64,000 nt of DNA, taken from assembly GCA_964486765.1 (NCBI GenBank), contig CAZAOA010000001.1:1-64000 (forward strand). Direction: 5' to 3'. Of this stretch, positions 48,276 through 53,387 are shown piece by piece (within the stretch, counting starts at the first letter, position 1; the number at the start of each line of letters is the position of its first letter). Under the pieces are notes generated by a model. That model had not been told where the DNA came from. It saw only the letters and a program-made list of their open reading frames with translations, and searched no databases. A program made the position numbers and the translations under genes. Origin of the DNA: CAZAOA01 sp964486765 (GTDB lineage: Bacteria; Patescibacteriota; UBA1384; XYA2-FULL-43-10).

Positions 48276-48788
48276 ATGGCGAAAACAAGAAAAGAAAAAG
48301 AAGAGTTAGTCAAAAGTTTAGAAGAAAAACTTGATAAGGCAAAATCAGCTGTTTTCGTTGATTATAAAGGTCTTAAGGTCGCAGAATCTGAAGAACTTCG
48401 AGGAAAGATAAGAGCAAACGACTCTGAAATCATGGTTATTAAAAACCGATTGGCAAAGATTGCCCTTAAAAACAAAGGAATCGAAGTTGACGAAGATATC
48501 TTTTCCCGTCCAGTTGCGATCACACTTTCTTATCAGGACGAAGTAGCAGGCGCAAAAGAGATAGACACATTCGCAAAATCCCATGAGAATCTTGAGATTT
48601 TAGGTGGAATTTTGGAGAACGGGTTTATATCTGCAGACAAAGTAAAACAACTTGCAGCGTTGCCTTCAAGAGAGCAGTTACATGCTAAAGTTGTTGGCAC
48701 AATAGCAGCACCACTTTCAGGTATGGTAAATGTGCTTCAAGGGAACATTCGAGGATTGGTCAATGTGCTTTCGCAAATTAAAAAGTAA
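48276..48788 (+). CDS. rplJ: Ribosomal protein uL10
   Basis: 170 residues. Family features: AKTRKEKEELVKSLEEKLDK, AVFVDYKGLKV, MVIKNRLAKIALKNKG and the C-terminal L7/L12-binding helix ending VNVLSQIKK. L10 anchors the L7/L12 stalk. Preceded by the attenuator described above and followed by rplL after a short repeat-containing spacer. Confidence 0.94.
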   Translation: MAKTRKEKEELVKSLEEKLDKAKSAVFVDYKGLKVAESEELRGKIRANDSEIMVIKNRLAKIALKNKGIEVDEDIFSRPVAITLSYQDEVAGAKEIDTFAKSHENLEILGGILENGFISADKVKQLAALPSREQLHAKVVGTIAAPLSGMVNVLQGNIRGLVNVLSQIKK

Positions 48789-48879
48789 TAAGTTGAGCAC
48801 AACCGTCACAAATATTTTCCACAAATAAACACAAATTCACAAATATTTATAATCAATTATCAAATTGGAAAGGATAATT

Positions 48880-49359
48880 ATGGCAGATGAAAAAGTAGAC
48901 GACGTAAAAGAAGATCCTTCGACAAAGCTCCCGCCAGAGGCGGACAGGCAGGATGACTCAGGGGCTGAGTCAGAAGTTTCAGGAAAGTTTAAGGACATTA
49001 TCAAACAGATTGAAGAGCTTTCAGTTTTAGAATTGAGTGAACTTGTGAAAGAGCTTGAAGACAGATTCGGTGTTTCTGCGGCAGCCCCAATGGCTATGGT
49101 GGGTGCTCCAGCAGTAGCTGGCGAGGCAGAAGCAGTTGAAGAGAAAACATCTTTTGATGTAATTTTGACTGCAGCTGGTGACAAAAAAATCCAAGTGATT
49201 AAGGCCGTGAGAGAAGTTAAGCCAGAGCTTGGGCTTAAAGAAGCAAAAGACCTTGTTGACGGTGCTCCAAAAGAGCTTTTGAAGGGTGCAAAGAAAGATG
49301 AGGCCGATGAAGCTAAAGCAAAACTTGAAGCAGCAGGTGCAACAGTAGAACTTAAGTAA
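48880..49359 (+). CDS. rplL: Ribosomal protein bL12 (L7/L12) with an inserted repeat peptide
   Basis: 159 residues from the ATG at 48880 (GGAAAGGA upstream), compared with about 125 usually. The N-terminal dimerisation domain begins near FKDIIKQIEELSVLELSELV, followed by an alanine-rich hinge and the C-terminal factor-binding domain (FDVILTAAGDKKIQVIKAVR, LGLKEAKDLVDGAPK). Residues 11-32 are extra: EDPSTKLPPEADRQDDSGAE is encoded by a 63-bp palindromic repeat (48910-48972) that recurs in the gene at 56262. The domain core is intact, so the protein should work as the GTPase-recruiting stalk. Confidence 0.94.
   Translation: MADEKVDDVKEDPSTKLPPEADRQDDSGAESEVSGKFKDIIKQIEELSVLELSELVKELEDRFGVSAAAPMAMVGAPAVAGEAEAVEEKTSFDVILTAAGDKKIQVIKAVREVKPELGLKEAKDLVDGAPKELLKGAKKDEADEAKAKLEAAGATVELK
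48910..48972. repeat. 63-bp dispersed element in frame in rplL
   Basis: GAAGATCCTTCGACAAAGCT, then CCAGAGGCGGACAGGCAGGA, ending in the palindrome TGACTCAG-GGG-CTGAGTCA. The first 52 bases match 56807-56858 at 50 positions, and both are read in the same frame (EDPSTKLPPEADRQDDS). Confidence 0.85.
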
Positions 49360-49376
49360 TTTTCATTTATTTGATA

Positions 49377-49411
49377 AAATAGCCCAATGTGCTAGACACA
49401 GAGGGCTATTT
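49377..49411 (+). terminator. rplL terminator
   Basis: AAATAGCCC (49377-49385) and GGGCTATTT (49403-49411) plus T. The 17-base loop contains the -35 box of the next promoter. Confidence 0.85.
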
Positions 49412-49421
49412 TTGGTATAAT
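49393..49421 (+). promoter_or_regulatory. Promoter of the small membrane protein, inside the rplL terminator
   Basis: TAGACA (49393-49398), 17-base spacer, TATAAT (49416-49421). Confidence 0.75.
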
Positions 49422-49450
49422 CTTGGCAACCTAGTCATAAGGGGTGGCAA

Positions 49451-49612
49451 ATGGTCTTCGATCCGGAGTCTGTACCTCTAGGTATGGAAATCATCAAAGG
49501 GCTAGCTGTGGGTCTGGGTGTTGCGCTACCGTTATTGATAGCTGCCGAGTACATCCCGACCTGGCCACCAATCGGATGGCTCGAGAATTTGAGAAAAAGA
49601 ATGAACCGTTAG
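49451..49612 (+). CDS. Small membrane protein in its own transcription unit
   Basis: 53 residues starting MVFDPESVPLGMEIIKG, with AAGGGG upstream. One hydrophobic segment (about residues 14-32, GLAVGLGVALPLLIAAEY) and a basic C-terminus (RKRMNR), so it is probably a single-span membrane peptide with the C-terminus inside. GC content is higher than in rplL or tgt. It has a strong promoter and a perfect 20-base palindromic terminator, so it is likely expressed well despite being tiny. Function unknown; no homologue recognised. Confidence 0.6.
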   Translation: MVFDPESVPLGMEIIKGLAVGLGVALPLLIAAEYIPTWPPIGWLENLRKRMNR

Positions 49613-49631
49613 GGCTCACTTAAGTGAGCCC
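49612..49631 (+). terminator. Perfect 20-base palindrome after the small gene
   Basis: GGGCTCACTTAAGTGAGCCC begins on the last base of the stop codon; no T run follows. Confidence 0.7.
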
Positions 49632-49641
49632 GCCACACTAA

Positions 49642-50883
49642 ATGAAATTTAAATTAAATAAAAAAAATCCTCGAAAGGGGATGATAGATACACCACATGG
49701 AAGCGTTACGACTCCATTTTTTATGCCTGTAGGGACTGTTGGTAGTGTAAAAGGAATCTCGCCCGATGAGATAAAAGATATGAACTACGAGTGTGTTCTT
49801 TCAAACACTTATCATCTTTTCCTCCGTCCTGGCGAGAAAAATATAAAAAAGCTTGGGGGATTGCACAAATTTATGGGTTGGGACAAAGCAATCCTCACTG
49901 ACTCGGGTGGATACCAGGTATTTTCTCTAGGAGAGCGAAAATACAATGACAAATTTCTAATTTCTAATGACAAATCAAATCCCAAATTTCAAAATCAAAA
50001 TCACAAAAAATCACTAGTAAAAATCACTCCAGATGGAGTTGAATTTACATCGCATCTAGACGGATCAAAACATTTCTTTACACCCGAGAAAGTGGTGCAA
50101 ATCCAGCTTGATTTAGGGGTTGATATGATTATGCCACTTGACGTTTGTCCTCACGGCAAAGCCACAAAGAAGGAAGTAGAAAAAGCGGTTGAATTAACTT
50201 TGAAATGGGCACAAAGATCTAAGAAGTATTTTACTAATAAGCTAAAAAGCTACCAGCTACAATCTAATAAAAGACCTGGTTTATTTGCAATCGTTCAAGG
50301 TGGACTCGATCTAAAGCTTAGAGAGTATTGTGCTAAAAAATTGATAGAGACGGATTTCGATGGCTACGCAATAGGTGGATTGGCGGTTGATATCGAAACA
50401 AGGAATATGTGGGATGTGGTCAAGTTGATGGGTAAAATACTACCAGAAAATAAACCACGCTATCTAATGGGAGTTGGAACCCCAGACGATATTGAAAAAG
50501 CAATATCTTTTGGGATAGATATGTTTGATTGTGTTTTACCAACTAGGCTCGCTAGACATGGCTCTGTCTATGTAAAGAAACAAGATACAAGAAACAATAA
50601 CCCTGCCCGCAATGCTACGCATAGCGTTGTAGGCGGGCAAACAAATTCAAAAAATAAAATTCAAAAAATAAAATATTGCAGACTAAATCTTTTGCAATCC
50701 AAATATCGGCTTGATAAAAGTACTATTGAAAAAGGTTGTGGTTGCTATACATGCAAAAACGGATTTTCTAAAGCATACATCTCTCATCTAATCCGAGAAA
50801 AAGAAATGCTTGGGATGAGACTGGCCACGCTCCACAATCTATACAAATACAAAAAAGTTGTGGAAAAAAATTTGACAAAGTAG
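49642..50883 (+). CDS. tgt: tRNA-guanine transglycosylase with three repeat-derived insertions
   Basis: 413 residues compared with about 375 normally. Family motifs are intact: TPFFMPVGTVGSVKGI, the nucleophile/acid region ILTDSGGYQVFSLG, MPLDVCPHG, LFAIVQGGLD, GVGTPDDIEKAI and the zinc site CGCYTC...H. It exchanges guanine for a queuine precursor at the wobble base. Three extra peptides lie in loops: SNDKSNPKFQNQNHKKS after FSLGERKYNDKFLI, TNKLKSYQLQSNK before GLFAIVQGG, and NPARNATHSVVGGQ-TNSKNKIQK before the C-terminal zinc domain. Each is encoded by a different type of repeat seen elsewhere in the window. Confidence 0.93.
   Translation: MKFKLNKKNPRKGMIDTPHGSVTTPFFMPVGTVGSVKGISPDEIKDMNYECVLSNTYHLFLRPGEKNIKKLGGLHKFMGWDKAILTDSGGYQVFSLGERKYNDKFLISNDKSNPKFQNQNHKKSLVKITPDGVEFTSHLDGSKHFFTPEKVVQIQLDLGVDMIMPLDVCPHGKATKKEVEKAVELTLKWAQRSKKYFTNKLKSYQLQSNKRPGLFAIVQGGLDLKLREYCAKKLIETDFDGYAIGGLAVDIETRNMWDVVKLMGKILPENKPRYLMGVGTPDDIEKAISFGIDMFDCVLPTRLARHGSVYVKKQDTRNNNPARNATHSVVGGQTNSKNKIQKIKYCRLNLLQSKYRLDKSTIEKGCGCYTCKNGFSKAYISHLIREKEMLGMRLATLHNLYKYKKVVEKNLTK
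49945..50010. repeat. AT-rich repeat in frame in tgt (site 1)
   Basis: AATGACAAATTTCTAATTTC, TAATGACAAATCAAATCCC and AAATTTCAAAATCAAAATC, the CAAATCCCAAAT family. Confidence 0.68.
50231..50270. repeat. CTAATAAGCTAAAAAGCTA repeat in frame in tgt (site 2)
   Basis: CTAATAAGCTAAAAAGCTAC followed by CAGCTACAATCTAATAAAA. Intergenic relatives precede pth (about 46300-46365) and lie near 39237-39278. Confidence 0.62.
50602..50680. repeat. CCTGCCCG palindrome plus AT-rich tail in frame in tgt (site 3)
   Basis: CCTGCCCGCAATGCTACGC and GCGTTGTAGGCGGGC form an imperfect hairpin, followed by two copies of AAATTCAAAAAATAAA-like sequence. The palindrome is a variant of the intergenic unit at 25084-25122. 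Confidence 0.75.
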
Positions 50884-50932
50884 TAAATACTATTAGACAA
50901 TATATATGTTGATTATTAATATCGGAGGTAAT

Positions 50933-51153
50933 ATGGATGACACAACACCGCCAGCTGATGATGTAGCTGAGACTAAAGAGGGCGACACCAGCAACACCGC
51001 CAGTGACTCCTGAAGAGGTACCAGCGGTGGTCACCCGCAGAAGAGACACCAGCAGCGCCACCAGTGACACCAGGAGAGACAACTGATCCTATGGCTCCAG
51101 CTTCTGAAGCTCCATCGACAGAAGGTGAAGAAATTCCTCCTGTAACTGAGTAA
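50933..51153 (+). pseudogene. Pro/Thr/Glu-rich acidic gene broken by two frameshifts
   Basis: An ATG at 50933 with GGAGG upstream opens MDDTTPPADDVAETKEG, then stops early. Switching frame twice restores a continuous low-complexity protein: TPATPPVTPEEVPAV, then TPAAPPVTPGETTDPMAPAS, ending EEIPPVTE and TAA at 51151-51153. The DNA contains two copies of a GACACCAGCARCRCCRCCAG-type unit of about 33-35 bases. The breaks fall at the edges of these repeats, so they could be assembly errors as well as real decay. A strong terminator follows. Confidence 0.5.
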
Positions 51154-51177
51154 TTATTCTTTGCAAAGAATGTGAAT

Positions 51178-51209
51178 AACCACGGTTCTACAAGATCACC
51201 GTGGTTTTT
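51178..51209 (+). terminator. Terminator after the Pro/Thr-rich gene
   Basis: AACCACGGT (51178-51186) and ACCGTGGTT (51198-51206) plus TTT. Confidence 0.85.
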
Positions 51210-51236
51210 CATTTGAAAAAAAGATGAATAAAACTA

Positions 51237-51265
51237 TTGACTTTGAGAGTAGAATTTGATAATAT
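51237..51265 (+). promoter_or_regulatory. Upstream promoter P1 of the collagen-like gene
   Basis: TTGACT (51237-51242), 17-base spacer, TAATAT (51260-51265). Confidence 0.65.
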
Positions 51266-51317
51266 AGTGAGTCGTTACATAAGGTGAGATAAAACAAAGG
51301 GGTACATAAAAAGGTAC

Positions 51318-51346
51318 TTGACAAACGCTGTTAGTTATGATACAAT
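51318..51346 (+). promoter_or_regulatory. Promoter P2 of the collagen-like gene
   Basis: TTGACA (51318-51323), 17-base spacer, TACAAT (51341-51346). The leader to the ATG at 51779 is about 425 bases. Confidence 0.8.
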
Positions 51347-51369
51347 AATCAGTTCAGAGGGTGACAAGT

Positions 51370-51400
51370 ACGCGGATCTTTTACGCGGATAAACACGGAT
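51370..51400. repeat. CGCGGAT variant of the CACAGAT repeat
   Basis: TACGCGGATCTTTTACGCGG followed by ATAAACACGGATTG, within the leader just after P2. Confidence 0.55.
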
Positions 51401-51484
51401 TGAAGATATCGAGTATAAGCCCCATGAAAGACAGATAGATTACGAAAAGCTAATAAGAGATTTGAAGCTAATCGTTAACAATCT

Positions 51485-51586
51485 AAAGTGCGGTAACGTG
51501 CTGTATAACAACTCATTTGACTTCGGTCATTTGAACGTAGGTTCCCCCTCCGCCTGCGTGTTATACAGCACAATGTCGCACTTTTT
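51485..51586 (+). ncRNA. Candidate structured RNA/terminator with a two-part stem
   Basis: AAAGTGCG (51485-51492) and GTGCTGTATAACA (51498-51510) pair perfectly with TGTTATACAGCAC (51559-51571) and CGCACTTT (51577-51584), with a symmetric 5/5 internal loop and a 48-base apical loop. T5 follows immediately. It could be a terminating small RNA from P2 or an attenuator in the leader of the gene at 51779. Confidence 0.55.
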
Positions 51587-51764
51587 GTTATCTAATATTA
51601 GATAACAACCCTCCGTAGCCTCGCGCGAAGGAGGGTAAAAGTCGAACAAGAACTTTAACAATCTATATGTCTCCACTGAGCAGCCTCGGCGTCAGGATTT
51701 GTGCCTAGACTGCTCAGTGGATAACAACTTTCGCCCTGGGCAAATCTGCCCTATAAGGGCGAAA
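51587..51764 (+). promoter_or_regulatory. Series of four leader hairpins before the collagen-like gene
   Basis: GTTATCTAATATTAGATAAC (51587-51606, perfect palindrome); ACCCTCC...GGAGGGT (51608-51636); CCACTGAGCAG (51673-51683) with CTGCTCAGTGG (51710-51720); and TTTCGCCCT (51729-51737) with AGGGCGAAA (51756-51764) around an inner GGGCA-AATC-TGCCC. The last ends just before AGGAGG of the gene at 51779. Confidence 0.65.
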
Positions 51765-51778
51765 TAGGAGGTGCGCTC

Positions 51779-52849
51779 ATGAAGCGTACCCTAGTCATAA
51801 TGCTGTCCCTGATCGTAGCTTCGATTGCGATCGCTGCCGATCTCGACCTGCAAGTCGCCCCCGGGGCGACACCGGGAGAATTGGTATTGGAAGACATTGT
51901 TTCAGTAGCAACCTCCACACAGCCTCAGGCTGCAGTGGGGGCAAGAGGTGATACCGGTTCAACGGGATCGCCTGGTAGTACTGGTGCGAGAGGGCGACAA
52001 GGTCCTCGAGGTCCTGCGGGTGAAGACGTCGAGCTTCCAAGCGGTCCAGCTTCTGATTGGTCCTATGAGGAAGTGCAGCAGACATTGGATAATGGCCTAC
52101 TTGTTGGCCGAACGTCCGATGCAAATGTAAGCTCCGATGAGTGGGGGACCCTCACCACGCGTCAGGAGCAGGCGACAGTCGCCAATCGCATAATGCGATT
52201 GGCGACGACAATGTTCGTACAAAAGCCGATTGAATCGGCTAACTCAATCGAACCGACTGGATCGGTTCAGAAGGATAGTGGGATGACCAATCTCGAGACC
52301 GCGCTGTTGACGTTAGTCGGAGTTGCAGTTCTCTGGGCACTGGCGACTCGCAGGGGAGGGGTCTGCGACTTTGTCACTGCCGCATTCGATGGGTGCAGTC
52401 GTCAAGATGGTGAGCCAGTAACGGTCAGAGGTAGGGTTGGTGGAAACACTGTCAACATCACTGTCGGGCAGCCTGCGAATTCAGCACCGCAGAATCCGTC
52501 ACAACAGTCGACACCACAACCGACGCCGGCACCGCTCGTGTTGCAGATGGGAAGAGATGTCGTACATTTCCCGCCTGGAACCCCTCAGCCGCAGATAATA
52601 TCATTGTCTACGACACAGGCGACGCCGGCACAACCGGCACCGCAGCCTGCTCAGGCTCAGCCAACGGTTCAACGCGTGGTGGTTCCTGACGATGGAGGAG
52701 ATGCCACATCGGCAGTGATTCCGGTATCTATGGATCAGACCAGCGACGCTACGCCAGCCGTAGCTCCGCCTCCGGCGACTACAGCGGATGACTCCGCGAC
52801 TCCGCCTCCGCCCGCACAGGGTGACGATGGAGGTCAAGCCGAGTCCTAG
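51779..52849 (+). CDS. Exported/membrane collagen-like protein
   Basis: 356 residues with AGGAGG upstream. Signal peptide (MKRTLVIMLSLIVASIAIAA), then about ten Gly-X-Y triplets (about residues 54-84, starting GARGDTGSTGSPGSTGARG and ending GPRGPAGED), a linker, a membrane span (about 173-191, LLTLVGVAVLWALATRR) and a long proline/glutamine/threonine-rich tail. The triplets suggest a short collagen-type trimer. GC content is much higher than in the flanking genes, as for the collagen-like gene at 40.7 kb, but the two share no other sequence. Preceded by tandem promoters and a long structured leader. Confidence 0.75.
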   Translation: MKRTLVIMLSLIVASIAIAADLDLQVAPGATPGELVLEDIVSVATSTQPQAAVGARGDTGSTGSPGSTGARGRQGPRGPAGEDVELPSGPASDWSYEEVQQTLDNGLLVGRTSDANVSSDEWGTLTTRQEQATVANRIMRLATTMFVQKPIESANSIEPTGSVQKDSGMTNLETALLTLVGVAVLWALATRRGGVCDFVTAAFDGCSRQDGEPVTVRGRVGGNTVNITVGQPANSAPQNPSQQSTPQPTPAPLVLQMGRDVVHFPPGTPQPQIISLSTTQATPAQPAPQPAQAQPTVQRVVVPDDGGDATSAVIPVSMDQTSDATPAVAPPPATTADDSATPPPPAQGDDGGQAES

Positions 52850-52876
52850 ATCGACTAGATCGATAGGACGAAGATC

Positions 52877-52916
52877 AAGAAGCGCTTCCCGTTAATTCGG
52901 GGAGTGCTTCTTTTAT
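52877..52916 (+). terminator. Terminator of the collagen-like gene
   Basis: AAGAAGC-GCTTCCCG and CGGGGAGT-GCTTCTT fold into a long imperfect stem ending in TTTTATTT. Confidence 0.8.
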
Positions 52917-53031
52917 TTCATAAGTTTAATTGGTAGAATATGAGTGTATTGCGGGCAGTAGAAAATCCGTATATAATATTATCAAATGGAAGAAAGTTCC
53001 TTATTATTTTAATTGCACTCTTGGAGGGGAG

Positions 53032-53385
53032 ATGAATACAACAAAACCTAGTCAAAATGAGATAGACGATTTTGTAAAAAAAGACGTTCTCGACATTTTG
53101 GGTTTGTCTGATTTGCCTGAAGAAAAAAAGAACGAGCTTAGAGAAAAGATAGTTGCAACAATACAAAATAGAGTCTTTAGAAGAATCACGACCGAATTGG
53201 AAGCGAAGGGAAAGCTTAAAGATTTTGAATCGGCGAGTGATGATACGATTGAAGATTTCTTCAAATCGAATGGAATTGATACAGACAAGATATTTGTAGA
53301 AGAGGCGTTGGCATTTAAAGCACAGTTAAAAGCTTCAGCAAATATGGTTGATCTAGGATTGAAACCTAATAAAACTAATAAATAA
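53032..53385 (+). CDS. Small helical protein (DUF5663-like)
   Basis: 117 residues from the ATG at 53032 with GGAGGGG upstream; longer in-frame starts lack such a site. Helical throughout, with LGLSDLPEEKKNELREKIV and the IQNRVFRRITTELEAKGKL helix. This pattern is typical of a small domain found mainly in Patescibacteria and, as far as I recall, filed as DUF5663. No function is known. It begins the operon with the two large proteins downstream (two bases to the next ATG). Confidence 0.6.
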   Translation: MNTTKPSQNEIDDFVKKDVLDILGLSDLPEEKKNELREKIVATIQNRVFRRITTELEAKGKLKDFESASDDTIEDFFKSNGIDTDKIFVEEALAFKAQLKASANMVDLGLKPNKTNK

Positions 53386-53387
53386 AT

